Assembly (NCBI GenBank): GCA_016873635.1
Contig: VGWJ01000019.1
Coordinates: forward strand, 1 to 43,900
Source of the DNA: Lentisphaerota bacterium
GTDB taxonomy: Bacteria > Verrucomicrobiota > Kiritimatiellia > UBA8416 > VGWJ01
DNA: 43,900 nucleotides
Direction: 5' to 3'
Numbering within the stretch: position 1 is the first letter of the stretch; every line of letters starts with the position of its first letter. A program made the translations under genes and the position numbers. Shown one piece after another: positions 34,079-42,737 of this stretch. The notes under the pieces were generated by a model. That model saw only the letters and a list, made by a program, of their open reading frames with translations, searched no databases and was not told where the DNA came from.

Positions 34079-34325
34079 GGTCCAATTCCGCAAGTCGGTT
34101 GGCAAGGATCTCGATCCCATTCCAAGGCGGGACGTTCAGCGGATCGTGGCGGCGATTGCGGCCTTGGCCGACAACCCTCGGCCGCCTCAGGCTGCCAAAC
34201 TCACCGGTTCGGAAAAGTACCGGCTCAGGTGCGGAGTCTACCGCGTGCTCTACGAAATTCGGGATGCTTTTCTGATTGTGTGCGTTGTCAAGGTCGGACA
34301 CCGCAAGGATGTGTACCGAGACTGA
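34065..34325 (+). CDS. RelE/ParE-family toxin
   Basis: An 86-residue toxin with the family pattern SYEVQFRKSVGKDLDPIPRRDVQRI, KLTGSEKYRLRCGVYRVLYEI and VVKVGHRKDVYR. Close relatives are RelE-type ribosome-dependent RNases; ParE-type gyrase poisons share the fold. The GHR-x-x-VYR ending favours the RelE branch. It is translationally coupled to the upstream antitoxin. Confidence 0.88.
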   Translation: MASYEVQFRKSVGKDLDPIPRRDVQRIVAAIAALADNPRPPQAAKLTGSEKYRLRCGVYRVLYEIRDAFLIVCVVKVGHRKDVYRD

Positions 34326-34388
34326 ATCGAACCAAGCGGTGGTGGGTACGTCGCTTCGCGCCGCCCCACACACGCGGACGTTGGGACA
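34326..34388. repeat. attC-like hairpin between relE and the uroD-like gene
   Basis: Right after the toxin stop, CGAAC near 34329 and GTTGGGA near 34380 flank a hairpin whose middle holds CGCTTCGCG and a GTGGG/CCCAC stem. GTTGGGA matches the attC core GTTRRRY at six of seven positions and lies just before the next gene, where an integron core would be. The inverse core (ATCGAAC) is poor, so this is tentative. Confidence 0.3.
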
Positions 34389-34393
34389 AGAGA

Positions 34394-35452
34394 ATGAATT
34401 CAAGAGAACGGATGCTTGCAGCAATCAACCGGAAGCCGGTGGATCGAATCCCGACTGACATCTGGGCAACTGGCGAAGTGTGGGCCAAGCTGCGCGCCCA
34501 TTTCGGCGAATCGGCGGATATCGAACAGGAGCTGCATCTTGACGGCTTTGCGGGTGTCGGGCCGGAATACATCGGACCGGCCCTGCCTTCGGTCGCTGCC
34601 GGCGAATCGGTGAACTTCTGGGGTATTCGCACCAGACGTATCCCGCACGAGGGCGGGGCGTATGACGAGCAATCGTTCTACCCCCTTGCCGCCGCACAGA
34701 CGATTGACGATCTGAACCGATACGCATGGCCACGGGCCGACTGGTTCGACTACTCGGGCATGAGAGCCAAAGCCCAGGAGGCGTGCCGAACGAAAGCCTT
34801 GCAGTGCGGCTACATGGCACCCTTCTACTTCCACAACCTTCTTCGTGGGCTGGAGCAATCCCTGATCGATCCGCTTGTCGATCCGGAGTTCACCCACTTC
34901 CTGGTGGGGCGGGTGTCGGAATTCTTCTACGAGCATCACCGAAGAATGTTTGAGGCATGCGACGGCCTCATCGATGTAGCCCAGGTGACCGACGATCTTG
35001 GAAGTCAGACCGGCCCGCTGATAGGCCTTGACCTGTACCGGGAGTTCTATGCGCCCCATCACAAGCGGTGCATTGATCTGTGTCATGAATTCGGCATCAA
35101 GGTGTTTCATCACGACGATGGCAGTTGCCGCCCGTTCCTGCCGCTTCTGATTGAAATGGGGATCGATATTCTCAATCCGGTTCAGTGGACGTGCCCTGGA
35201 ATGGACATGAAAGAGTTGAAGAAGGAGTTCGGGGGCCGCGTCTGTTTTCATGGCGCGGTGGAGAACCAGCGCATCCTGCCGTTCGGAACGCCGGAGGAGG
35301 TTCGCGCCGAAGTGCGTCATTGCATTGACGCGCTGGCCAGTGACGGCACGGGCTACATCCTCGCACCATGCCATAATCTGCAGGTGAATACGTCCGTGGA
35401 GAACATCGTCGCCATGTACGATGAAGCGTGGAAGTACGGAAAGAGGTCCTAA
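34394..35452 (+). CDS. Uroporphyrinogen decarboxylase-like (MtaA/UroD family) protein
   Basis: A 352-residue TIM-barrel protein of the URO-D superfamily: MNSRERMLAAINRKPVDRIPTD at the N-terminus, IKVFHHDDGSCRPFLPLL, GIDILNPVQWTCPGMDMKELKK and GGRVCFHGAVENQRILPFGTPEE. Members include HemE and corrinoid-protein:coenzyme M methyltransferases. The divergent, stand-alone members common in Verrucomicrobiota and Planctomycetota have no proven function. There is no corrinoid protein or heme gene beside it, so true HemE activity is unlikely. Base composition is visibly less GC-rich than the core genes, and it sits within the accessory island. Confidence 0.85.
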   Translation: MNSRERMLAAINRKPVDRIPTDIWATGEVWAKLRAHFGESADIEQELHLDGFAGVGPEYIGPALPSVAAGESVNFWGIRTRRIPHEGGAYDEQSFYPLAAAQTIDDLNRYAWPRADWFDYSGMRAKAQEACRTKALQCGYMAPFYFHNLLRGLEQSLIDPLVDPEFTHFLVGRVSEFFYEHHRRMFEACDGLIDVAQVTDDLGSQTGPLIGLDLYREFYAPHHKRCIDLCHEFGIKVFHHDDGSCRPFLPLLIEMGIDILNPVQWTCPGMDMKELKKEFGGRVCFHGAVENQRILPFGTPEEVRAEVRHCIDALASDGTGYILAPCHNLQVNTSVENIVAMYDEAWKYGKRS

Positions 35453-35495
35453 GGCGGTGGAACACTACGGCGCTGCCGCGCCGAGGTTCACCGCC
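35453..35495 (+). repeat. Imperfect hairpin directly after the uroD-like stop
   Basis: GGCGGTG-g-AAC pairs with GTT-CACCGCC with one bulged G; an inner GGCGC-TGCC-GCGCC stem follows. There is no T-run. The bulge and split stem recall integron attC folds but core heptamers are missing; it could equally be a transcription-end or repeat hairpin. Confidence 0.4.
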
Positions 35496-35597
35496 ACGTT
35501 CTGCGGGAAGGAAAGACGGAAGGATGACGGGACGAAATCGTCCTCGTCCGCAGTGAGCGAAGCGAACGGTCCTCGTCCTCGAAGGGGCAAAGAATCG

Positions 35598-35774
35598 TCC
35601 TTGACACGTATACAGGCATCATATCAGGTCTTCTTCAACATGCCGCTTCTCTGGGGCGACGATCCCATGCATTCCGGCGCGGAAACGCGATACTACGCGC
35701 TGGGACAGACGGACGAGGGCAGAGCGTTGTTCGTCGCCTTCACAATGCGGGGCCGCCGTCTCAGGGTGGTGTCG
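35598..35774 (+). pseudogene. brnT toxin remnant
   Basis: The frame from about 35616 encodes SYQVFFNMPLLWGDDP, then HSGAETRYYALGQTDEGR and ALFVAFTMRGRRLRVVS, the middle and later part of a BrnT-type RNase toxin. The N-terminus (normally a W-D-x-x-K-x-x-x-N-x-x-K-H-G motif) is missing and the end (normally SARDMSRRE...) is replaced by the tandem repeat and inverted-repeat element that follow. A TTGACACGTATAC sequence at about 35600 may be what is left of the promoter. There is no brnA. It is non-functional. Confidence 0.65.
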
Positions 35775-35818
35775 GAGGGACAAGGGTCAGACCGGTCGGA
35801 GGGACAAGGGTCAGACCG
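35771..35818. repeat. Perfect tandem duplication, 2 x 24 bp
   Basis: The 24-base unit beginning GTCGGAGGGACAAGGG and ending TCAGACCG occurs at 35771-35794 and again at 35795-35818 without change. The second copy overlaps the left end of the 342-bp inverted-repeat element, which suggests end duplication or a target effect during insertion. Confidence 0.85.
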
Positions 35819-36149
35819 AGAAAATAGAAAAGGGGGAATGACATCTGCAATCGGAGTCGGACTGGGAAGTCTGCGGGGGCAGTCCTAGGTTGCACTTTCT
35901 ACTTTCGATTCCGTTGAAAAACCCCCTGTTTTCAGAAACTGGCATGGGCCGACGCCCCACCGAGGACGTCTTTGTCGCGAGCTTTGTCTTGAGCTTTGTC
36001 GAAGCGGTAAGACAGGTGCTCCACGTTAACGACTTACGACCGAAGGTCCGACAAGGCTCGCGACGAAGCTCGCGACAAAGATCCCCCAAATAGGGCCGAT
36101 GCCCCACCGCAGACCTTTTTCAACGGAATCTACTTTCTCGGTCTGACCC
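35808..36149. mobile_element. MITE-like element with nested inverted repeats
   Basis: A 342-bp non-coding element. The ends are 16-bp perfect inverted repeats (GGGTCAGACCGAGAAA at 35808-35823 and its complement at 36134-36149). Nested inside are a 15-bp pair (GATTCCGTTGAAAAA at 35907-35921 and 36116-36130) and a 13-bp pair (CTTTGTCGCGAGC at 35970-35982 and 36068-36080), plus a 17-base direct repeat (GGGCCGA-C/T-GCCCCACCG at 35946 and 36093). No transposase is encoded. GGTCTGACCC-type ends recall elements mobilised by REP-associated (Y1) transposases, but that link is inference. Confidence 0.7.
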
Positions 36150-36246
36150 TGCAGGACCGACGCACGAGGGCGGGGCGTAATTCTCAATCCGGCGTAGCAG
36201 CTGGGCAGGGTCATGGGGTGGGGTCCGCGAAAAGGCTTGATATTAC

Positions 36247-36323
36247 TGGCGGGAGCGACGGGACTCGAACCCGCAACAACCAGATCGACAATCTGGGACT
36301 CTAACCAATTGAGCTACGCCCCC
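36247..36323 (-). tRNA. tRNA-Asp (GTC)
   Basis: A 77-base tRNA with acceptor GGGGGCG / CGCTCCC, D-arm AGCTCAATTGGTTAGAG, anticodon stem-loop CCAGA-TTGTCGA-TCTGG with anticodon GTC, T-loop GGTTCGAGTCC, discriminator G and encoded CCA. Its 3' end faces the accessory island to the left, a common arrangement for integration at tRNA genes. Confidence 0.96.
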
Positions 36324-36390
36324 GGTCAGATCGCGTAGACTATCCACGAGCCGCCCCGGCCGATCAAGTACAATCTTCCGGCCGCAAATC

Positions 36391-36427
36391 TCGACAATCC
36401 GCCCCGTGATGGGCTACGATCCGCCGC
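36391..36427 (+). promoter_or_regulatory. lpxK promoter predicting a leaderless transcript
   Basis: TCGACA (36391-36396), an 18-base spacer and TACGAT (36415-36420), with seven bases to the ATG at 36428 and no Shine-Dalgarno sequence. Confidence 0.5.
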
Positions 36428-37603
36428 ATGAGCCACCGCATGGCGGAAAAACTGGAGCGGTTCTTTGTCGGGCTGATCAACAGCCCCGAATACAGCGAGG
36501 AGCGCTCGCGGGCGGAGAATACCCTGCTGTGGGTCCTGAAGCAGATGTCGCAGCTCTACCGCGCGGTCATGCGCGCGCGCATTTTCCTTTATGACAAGGG
36601 GCTGTTTCGCCACCACACCCTGGGTTGCCAGGTGATCAGCGTGGGGAACCTCACGGTGGGCGGCACGGGCAAGACGCCCGTGGTCGAGATCTTCGCCCGC
36701 GAACTCCAGAAGGCCGGGCGCAAGGTGGCGATTCTCAGCCGCGGCTACAAGAAGGCCAAGGATCCTCTCGGGCGGCGGCTTGCGGACGCGCTGCTTTTCC
36801 GGGAGCACGCGCGGCCGCCGCGCGTGGTGTCCGACGGCCGGACGCTTCTGCTGGACGTCGCCATGAGCGGCGACGAGCCCTACATGCTGGCCTCGAACCT
36901 GCCGGAGGTGGCGGTCCTGGTGGACAAGAACCGCGTCAAGAGCGGCCGCTATGCCATCAACCGGCTGGGCTGCGACACGCTGGTTCTGGACGACGGCTTC
37001 CAGTATCTCAGCCTGAAGCACCGCGTGGACATCGTGCTCGTGGATCGCGGCAACCCCTTCGGCAACGGACACGTCCTGCCGCGCGGCATCCTGCGGGAGT
37101 CGACGCGCAACATCCGCCGGGCGGGCTTCATCTTCATCACGAAGTCGGACGGCACCGGCACCGCGGCGCTGCGCGAGCGCCTGCAGCGGCTCAATCCCGG
37201 CGCGGAAATCGTGGAGTGCCGCCACGAGCCCAGGCATCTGAAGGACGTCTTTACGGGCGAGGTGCGCGGCCTGGACACCCTGAAAGGCCTGCGCGCGTCG
37301 GTCGTTTCGGGCATCGCCTGTCCCCAGGGCTTCGAGGAAGAAGTGCGCAGGCTCGGGGCCGAGGTCGTGTACGCCCGCCGTTTCGCGGACCACCATCCCT
37401 ACACGCAGCAGGAGCTCATCGACCTGGTCAACCGCAGCAAGAAGCAGGGCGCCGCGGCGATTATCACGACCGAGAAGGACGCGGTGCGCCTCCCGCGGCT
37501 GTACCGCCGCGATATTCCGGTCTATTTTTTGCGGGTGGACATTGCCATTGTGCGCGGGTCCGAGGACTTCCATGCCTGCATATCGCGCATCTGCTTCCGC
37601 TGA
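36428..37603 (+). CDS. lpxK: Tetraacyldisaccharide 4'-kinase
   Basis: Inner-membrane kinase (391 residues) that phosphorylates the 4' position of the lipid A precursor (sixth Raetz-pathway step). Diagnostic motifs are the P-loop in [12 protein letters not shown] (73-84), SRGYKK and VLDDGFQYL, plus the C-terminal [16 protein letters not shown]. An N-terminal hydrophobic/amphipathic segment anchors it. It is about 60 residues longer than E. coli LpxK, mostly at the N-terminus. murJ starts inside its last 11 codons, so the two form an envelope operon. Confidence 0.93.
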   Translation: MSHRMAEKLERFFVGLINSPEYSEERSRAENTLLWVLKQMSQLYRAVMRARIFLYDKGLFRHHTLGCQVISVGNLTVGGTGKTPVVEIFARELQKAGRKVAILSRGYKKAKDPLGRRLADALLFREHARPPRVVSDGRTLLLDVAMSGDEPYMLASNLPEVAVLVDKNRVKSGRYAINRLGCDTLVLDDGFQYLSLKHRVDIVLVDRGNPFGNGHVLPRGILRESTRNIRRAGFIFITKSDGTGTAALRERLQRLNPGAEIVECRHEPRHLKDVFTGEVRGLDTLKGLRASVVSGIACPQGFEEEVRRLGAEVVYARRFADHHPYTQQELIDLVNRSKKQGAAAIITTEKDAVRLPRLYRRDIPVYFLRVDIAIVRGSEDFHACISRICFR

Positions 37604-39257
37604 TCCTTCCGGCGGCGCGTCCGCGCGGGCGCCGGCCGCGCCGCGCGGACGGCGCGCGGCGGGCGTGGTCGGCCTGGCCGTGGTGGGGTCGCGCGTCCTC
37701 GGCCTCGTGCGCGAAACGGTGCTCGCGGCCATGTTCGGCGGCGGCAGGAACCTGGACGCGCTGCTGGCCGCGTTTCAGATTCCCAACCTGATGCGCGACC
37801 TGTTCGCGGAAGGCGCGCTCTCGACGGCCTTCACCACCACGTTCACGAAGACGCACGAAACCGAGGGCGAACAGCCGGCCTGGCGGCTGGCCGGCCTGCT
37901 GATCTCATCGGTGATCGTGGTCCTGGGCGCGGCCTGCATCGCGGGCATTCTCGCCAGCCCCGTGCTCGTGCAGATCACCAGTTTCGGCTTCCGGTCCGTG
38001 CCGGGCAAGTTCGAGCTGACCGTGCGGCTCACGCGCATCCTGTTCCCGTTCATCCTACTGGTGTCGCTGGCGGCGGTGGCGATGGGCATGCTCAACGCGC
38101 GTTACATTTTCGGCCTCCCGGCGTCGGCTTCGACCGTTTTCAATCTCGTGACGATCGTGGCCGGGGTGAGCCTGGCGCTGGCTTTCGATCCGCAGCCGGA
38201 CTGGCGGCGCCCGGACTTCGGCGAGCGCGCCCTCTACGGCGCCGCGCTGGGGTTCCTTCTGGGCGGTTTCGCGCAGCTCGGGATGCAGCTGCCCGCCCTG
38301 TGGCGGCTCGGTTTCCGGTTCCGCTGGCGGCTCGCGTGCGGCGATCCGGGACTGAGGCGGATCTGGCGTCTGATGTGGCCCAGCCTGATCGCGGGCGCGG
38401 CGGTGCAGGTCAACGTGCTCGTCAACGCGATGTTCGCCTCGGAGATAAACGGCGCCCGTTCCTGGCTGAACTGCGCCTTCCGGCTCATGCAGTTTCCGAT
38501 CGGCGTGTTCGGCGTGGCCATCGCCACGGTCACCCTGCCGGCCATTTCGCGCCACCACGCGCGCGAGGAAACGGCGCGTTTCGGACGGACCGTGGAGGAA
38601 GCCCTGCGCCTGTGCTTTTTCCTGACCGTGCCGGCCGCGGTGGGGCTGTTCGTCCTGGCCCCGGACCTGATCGGCGTGATTTACGGGCACGGCAAGTTCT
38701 CCGCCTTCGACACGGCGCAGACCGCGGCGGCGCTGCGCGCTTTCGCCGTCGGCCTGGCGGCCTACGCGGCGATCAAGATCCTGGTGCCGTGCTTCTACGC
38801 GCTTGACCGGCCGCGAACGCCGCTGCTCGTCAGCACGCTGAGCATCGGGCTGAACATCGGGCTGAACTTCCTGCTGGTCAAGGTGCTGGGCCTCGGGCAC
38901 GTGGGGCTGGCCGCGACCACGGGCACGCTGGCGCTGGTCAATTTCGCGCAGCTGGCGTTCCATCTCCGGCGGCGCGTCGCCATCGGATCGGCCGCGGCCT
39001 GGCTGCGCCTGCTGGCGGCAATCGTCGCTTGCGCGGCGGCCTGCGGGGGCGCGGCGGCGTTCAGCGCGGAATTCCTGCGCGGTCGGCTTGGCGCGGGCCT
39101 CGCGGGCCGCGCGCTGGCCGTCCTGGCGGCGGCGGGCGCCGGGGCCGGCGCGTACGGGGCGCTGGCGCTGCTGCTGCGCGTGCCCGAGATCGTCGCCATG
39201 CGCGATCTGGCGCTGAGATTGCTGCGCATGGACCGTCAGCCTGAAAAGCGCGGATGA
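37572..39257 (+). CDS. murJ: Lipid II flippase (MviN family)
   Basis: A 561-residue polytopic protein (about 14 hydrophobic segments) that flips lipid II to the periplasm for peptidoglycan synthesis. MurJ/MviN signatures are present: VGSRVLGLVRETVLAAMFG near the N-terminus, NLMRDLFAEGALSTAF, GMLNARYIFGLPA, MQFPIGVFGVAIATVTLPA and AIKILVPCFYALDRPRTP. The ATG at 37572 has GAGG six bases upstream and overlaps lpxK by 32 bases. The first ~27 residues are Ala/Arg-rich and may be cytoplasmic and disordered. Confidence 0.95.
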   Translation: MPAYRASASADPSGGASARAPAAPRGRRAAGVVGLAVVGSRVLGLVRETVLAAMFGGGRNLDALLAAFQIPNLMRDLFAEGALSTAFTTTFTKTHETEGEQPAWRLAGLLISSVIVVLGAACIAGILASPVLVQITSFGFRSVPGKFELTVRLTRILFPFILLVSLAAVAMGMLNARYIFGLPASASTVFNLVTIVAGVSLALAFDPQPDWRRPDFGERALYGAALGFLLGGFAQLGMQLPALWRLGFRFRWRLACGDPGLRRIWRLMWPSLIAGAAVQVNVLVNAMFASEINGARSWLNCAFRLMQFPIGVFGVAIATVTLPAISRHHAREETARFGRTVEEALRLCFFLTVPAAVGLFVLAPDLIGVIYGHGKFSAFDTAQTAAALRAFAVGLAAYAAIKILVPCFYALDRPRTPLLVSTLSIGLNIGLNFLLVKVLGLGHVGLAATTGTLALVNFAQLAFHLRRRVAIGSAAAWLRLLAAIVACAAACGGAAAFSAEFLRGRLGAGLAGRALAVLAAAGAGAGAYGALALLLRVPEIVAMRDLALRLLRMDRQPEKRG

Positions 39258-39451
39258 TCCGCGGGAAGGCGCGAACTGTTGCCGGCGATGAACGGGCGGT
39301 GCGTCACCGGCGGGCGGCGGAATAGCGGCGCACCGACAGGCTTGGCTCAGTCCGTTCCTGGAGCAGAATCGAACGGTGCCAGGCGCGCGGACGAACTGCT
39401 CTTTCTAGGGTCAGGCGGATTCTCTCCCGGGACCTCTGCGCGGTTTGTGGG

Positions 39452-39524
<73 letters not shown>

Positions 39525-39722
39525 ACGAGGTCGAGGACGCTGTTCACTGAGCGGCAGACTGTAGCAGCCCGCGGCCAAACCTGTCAAACGCCGGGTTTCG
39601 CCGCGCGACATCCTCGCGCATCTGGACGCGGGCAGCGGCGCGCAGCGCGGGGAGAAGAGCGTTCCCATCCTGCGCGTGGACGTGCGCGAAGACGGCTACG
39701 CGCGGAACGACAGGCGCGGCTT

Positions 39723-40304
39723 TCAGACCAGGTCGCAGGCCTCGGGCGGCATCCAGTGGGCGTCCTTGCCCTCCCACTTCACGTTGCACCCGATAGGATT
39801 CGTAACCGGCACGCTGACGGGTTTGCCCGCGAGATGCTGCTCCAGCGCGTTTTCGAGGTCGTTGACCGTGACGCGGCTCGCGTCGCGCGGATTGTCCACC
39901 CCGCGCCCGGTGTAGACGAGTTTCCGCTCGCGGTCGAAGACATAGAAATGCGGGGTGCGCAGGGCGCCGTAGGCCCGGGCCGCGTCCTGCGATTCATCAT
40001 GGAGGTACAGCCACGGAAAGCGGTGCTTCTTCATGCGCCGGACCATGTTGTCGAAGCTGTCCTCGGCGTAGGTGTGCCTGCTGTTGGAATTGATGCCGAC
40101 GAACTTTACGCCCCTTGGGCCGTATTCCTCGGCCGTGCGGCGGGTGACATCGTCGGAGCCGATCACGAACGGACAGTGGTTGCAGGTGAAGAACACAACC
40201 AGCACCGGCGCGGCGCTGAAGTCCGCGAGCGAATAGGTCTTGCCGTCGGTCGCCGGCAGAGTGAAGTCCGGCGCCTTGTCCCCGATCTGCAGCGTGAAGG
40301 CCAT
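39723..40304 (-). CDS. Redoxin / thioredoxin-family protein
   Basis: A 193-residue thioredoxin-fold protein of the AhpC/TSA-redoxin type. It reads [20 protein letters not shown] at the start, then the redox site [11 protein letters not shown] (Cys-Asn-His-Cys) and [10 protein letters not shown], and has a cis-proline context RTPHFYVFD. There is no signal peptide, so it is probably cytoplasmic. The CxxC pattern suits a thiol-disulfide oxidoreductase or peroxiredoxin-like role; the substrate is unknown. AAGGAGG eight bases before the ATG fixes the start. It is divergent from the DUF1848 gene across an 18-bp palindrome. Confidence 0.88.
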   Translation of the reverse strand: MAFTLQIGDKAPDFTLPATDGKTYSLADFSAAPVLVVFFTCNHCPFVIGSDDVTRRTAEEYGPRGVKFVGINSNSRHTYAEDSFDNMVRRMKKHRFPWLYLHDESQDAARAYGALRTPHFYVFDRERKLVYTGRGVDNPRDASRVTVNDLENALEQHLAGKPVSVPVTNPIGCNVKWEGKDAHWMPPEACDLV

Positions 40305-40380
40305 GCGGCGTTCCTCCTTGTTGGATGCTGTTTTCACGAATAGTATTGAAAAAAGGGGCGGGATGGAAGCCTGAACAGAC

Positions 40381-40398
40381 GGCAACCGGCCGGTTGCC
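40381..40398. promoter_or_regulatory. Perfect 18-bp palindrome, candidate operator
   Basis: GGCAACCGGCCGGTTGCC is self-complementary over its full length and lies between the divergent redoxin (starts 40304) and DUF1848 (starts 40411) genes. It could be the site of a dimeric regulator; no regulator gene is adjacent. Confidence 0.45.
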
Positions 40399-40410
40399 AT
40401 GCGGGGCGCC

Positions 40411-41283
40411 ATGATCATCAGCGCCAGCCGGCGCACGGACATACCGGCGTATCACGCCGACTGGTTCATGGAGCGCGTGCGCGCGGGCGCGTGCCGCGTG
40501 CCCAACCCCGTGAATCCGGCGCGGTTTACGGATGTCTCGCTGCGGCCGGATGACGTGGACGCGATCGTGTTCTGGACGCGGAACGCGGGCCCGCTGCTGA
40601 AGCATCTTGACGAGCTGGACGCGCGCGGGTTCCGCTACTACTTCCACTACACGCTGATGGACAACCCTCCGGAGCTGGACCCCGGGGTCCCGCGGTTGGA
40701 GGCCGCGGCGGCGACTTTCCGGGCATTGGCCGGACGCGTGGGGCCGCGGCGCGTGATCTGGCGCTATGATCCGGTTGTGGTGGCGAACCGGACGCCGCCG
40801 GATTTTCATCGCGCCGCGTTCGAGGCCATTGCGGCCGCGCTGGAGGGGGCGACGCTGCGCTGCGTGATCAGCCTGGCGGATCTGTACCGGGGCGCGGAGG
40901 CCCGCCTGCGGCGCGTGCCGGGGCTGGATCTCATGCGGCCGGAGGAGTGCGCGCGCGCCTTCAGGCGGCTGGGCCCGGAACTGGCGCGGATGGCGGCGGC
41001 GCGCGGCATGGAGCTTGTGACCTGCGCCGAAGAGGCGGGCGCGGCGGGGCCGGGGGTGAAGCCGGGACGCTGCATAGACCACGAGCTGATCAGGGACGTT
41101 TTCGGGATCGCCGTCACGGCGCGGAAGGACCCGTCGCAGCGCAAAGCCTGCCGCTGCGTGGTGAGTCGCGACATCGGCGTCTACGGCACGTGCCCGGCGG
41201 GCTGCGTGTACTGCTATGCCGCGCGGGACCGGGGGCGCGCCGCGGACACAGGCCCGCGCCAAGCCGGCGGCGGGAGCCCGTGA
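40411..41283 (+). CDS. DUF1848 family protein
   Basis: A 290-residue protein with the complete DUF1848 pattern: [38 protein letters not shown] with [34 protein letters not shown] and a C-terminal cysteine cluster ([24 protein letters not shown]). The family is of unknown function; the C-terminal CxxxCxxC-like cluster probably binds an iron-sulfur cluster and the fold is thought radical-SAM-related. The ATG at 40411 is preferred over 40399 because the conserved family start begins there. Confidence 0.85.
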   Translation: MIISASRRTDIPAYHADWFMERVRAGACRVPNPVNPARFTDVSLRPDDVDAIVFWTRNAGPLLKHLDELDARGFRYYFHYTLMDNPPELDPGVPRLEAAAATFRALAGRVGPRRVIWRYDPVVVANRTPPDFHRAAFEAIAAALEGATLRCVISLADLYRGAEARLRRVPGLDLMRPEECARAFRRLGPELARMAAARGMELVTCAEEAGAAGPGVKPGRCIDHELIRDVFGIAVTARKDPSQRKACRCVVSRDIGVYGTCPAGCVYCYAARDRGRAADTGPRQAGGGSP

Positions 41284-41296
41284 AAGCGGCGGATAG

Positions 41297-42592
41297 TCAC
41301 ACGCCTGAACCCGGCCGGGAAACGCCTCGCGGTTCATGCCCGGTTGCCGCCGCCAGATCCTTGAGCGCGGCGTAGAGCAGCTCCGCCAGGCGGATGCGGC
41401 CCTCGCGCTGGAGATGGATGCCGTCGTCCGCAAAAAGAGGCGCCGCCTCCGGCGCGGAAAAAAGCGCGGCCAGATCCAGCATGGCCGCCTGCTCATCGCG
41501 CGCCACTTCGCGCAGAATCGCGTTGTATTCGTCGTGCAGGCGGATCGCGTCGGGCACGGAGGCGGCCTGGCGGTTGTCGACCAGGACGGGTGACAGGGCT
41601 TGCGCGCGCGGGGCGGTGATGAGCAGCGGCGCCGCGCCGGCGGCGCGGGCGTCGCGCACGAAATCCCGCAGCGCGGATCGGTATTCGCCGGGCGGGACGC
41701 GCAGGACGGCGCCGCGGCCGGACCACGCCAGGGACCCGGAAGGGCCGAGCGCGGAGGAGATGAACCGGAAGAAGCGCTTGCGCCCGAGCGCGTTCAGCAG
41801 GTGTGCCGTCATGGGGGCCACGGTCACGGCCATGCGATTGCGGTCGGGGCGCTCGGACAGCCAGTGATCGTTCCATCCGTATTGGATCGTAACAACGTCC
41901 GGCTGAAGGCCGGCGGTTTGCAGGTGGAAAAGCCGCAGCCCCTGCACAGCCGAGTAGCCGTGCACGCCCATGTTGAATGCTTCCCAGGCGCGCGCGTCGG
42001 GCGGAGCGTTCGTTAGCATGGCATGGAGAAAACCGGAGAAAGGCGGAATGCCCTGTCCGACCACGGAATCGCCCATGCAGATCACGCGCACGCTGCCGGA
42101 CCGCTTGACGGGATCGACCTCCCGCTCGGCAAAGCCCATGGCGTTGATGGGACGCCCGTTGAAGTCAGCCCCGGGGTTGAAGCGCCAGATCAGTTCGGGG
42201 TCGGGGACTGTGGCGGCGGACCCGGCCGCGGGCGCCGGCGTCGCGCCGCGGATGACGATGGGAGCAAGTTCGGCGCTGAACCCGACCAGGGAAAGCACGC
42301 CTTCGAAGGCGAGGAGGAAGAGGAAGACGGCGGCGACGGCCAGCGCGATTCGATTCACCGGACGGAAATCGAGAGGGCCGCGCAGTTCGTGTCCGGCGCG
42401 GCATGCGCGCCGCTTGAAAAGCGCGCGGGCCGTGAGCAGAAGCAGCGGGGCGAGCGCCGGTCGCCAGCCCCAGGCCGCGGACGCGGTCCCGGGGCCCAAG
42501 TCCGCGCGCAACGGTCCGCAAAGCCAGATCGCGGGCGCCAGGAGAAGCAAGCCGAGAAACAGGACGTCAAGCATTCGAAGTGCGGAGCGCAT
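41297..42592 (-). CDS. Membrane-anchored SGNH/GDSL hydrolase-like protein
   Basis: A 431-residue protein. Hydrophobic segments at about 9-28, 43-58 and 82-104 anchor an SGNH hydrolase domain: block I ICMGDSVVGQG (Ser176), block III GWNDHW (Asn) and block V DDGIHLQREGR (Asp and His). Such proteins often act as O-acetyl esterases or transferases on cell-surface polysaccharide. The ATG at 42592 is favoured over upstream candidates because a TTGCCG / TAGAGT promoter with a 17-base spacer ends seven bases before it. No partner gene is obvious. Confidence 0.8.
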   Translation of the reverse strand: MRSALRMLDVLFLGLLLLAPAIWLCGPLRADLGPGTASAAWGWRPALAPLLLLTARALFKRRACRAGHELRGPLDFRPVNRIALAVAAVFLFLLAFEGVLSLVGFSAELAPIVIRGATPAPAAGSAATVPDPELIWRFNPGADFNGRPINAMGFAEREVDPVKRSGSVRVICMGDSVVGQGIPPFSGFLHAMLTNAPPDARAWEAFNMGVHGYSAVQGLRLFHLQTAGLQPDVVTIQYGWNDHWLSERPDRNRMAVTVAPMTAHLLNALGRKRFFRFISSALGPSGSLAWSGRGAVLRVPPGEYRSALRDFVRDARAAGAAPLLITAPRAQALSPVLVDNRQAASVPDAIRLHDEYNAILREVARDEQAAMLDLAALFSAPEAAPLFADDGIHLQREGRIRLAELLYAALKDLAAATGHEPRGVSRPGSGV

Positions 42593-42599
42593 CAAGACG

Positions 42600-42628
42600 A
42601 CTCTAGGCTTCCGGCCATGTGTCGGCAA
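42600..42628 (-). promoter_or_regulatory. Promoter of the SGNH gene, leaderless
   Basis: On the minus strand: TTGCCG (42628-42623), a 17-base spacer and TAGAGT (42605-42600), then seven bases to the ATG at 42592. No Shine-Dalgarno sequence. Confidence 0.55.
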
Positions 42629-42702
42629 GCAAGAGATTCCGGAAAACGGGCGCAAGGCGGACAACGAAAGGCGGCGTGGAAGTTAAGGGTGGAAGTTGAG
42701 GG

Positions 42703-42731
42703 GTGACATGGGACGGGAGGGGGGATAGAAT
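42703..42731 (+). promoter_or_regulatory. Promoter of the 42738 lipoprotein, leaderless
   Basis: GTGACA (42703-42708), a 17-base spacer and TAGAAT (42726-42731), with exactly six bases to the ATG at 42738. Confidence 0.6.
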
Positions 42732-42737
42732 AAGGCC

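Noticed and set aside
34394-35452. True HemE of the heme pathway
   Set aside because: The sequence belongs to the divergent URO-D/MtaA-like branch, no heme gene is adjacent, and it sits in the accessory island.
33000-36323. Direct repeats of the tRNA-Asp 3' end as attachment sites
   Set aside because: I searched by eye for the GGGTTCGAGTCCCG / GGCGGGAGCGACGGG sequence near the left island edge and found none.
39560-39720. Coding-like stretch between tRNA-Ala and the redoxin gene
   Set aside because: The plus frame has coding-like third positions (VSPRDILAHLDAG...) but no start codon after an in-frame stop, and it runs antisense into the redoxin gene.
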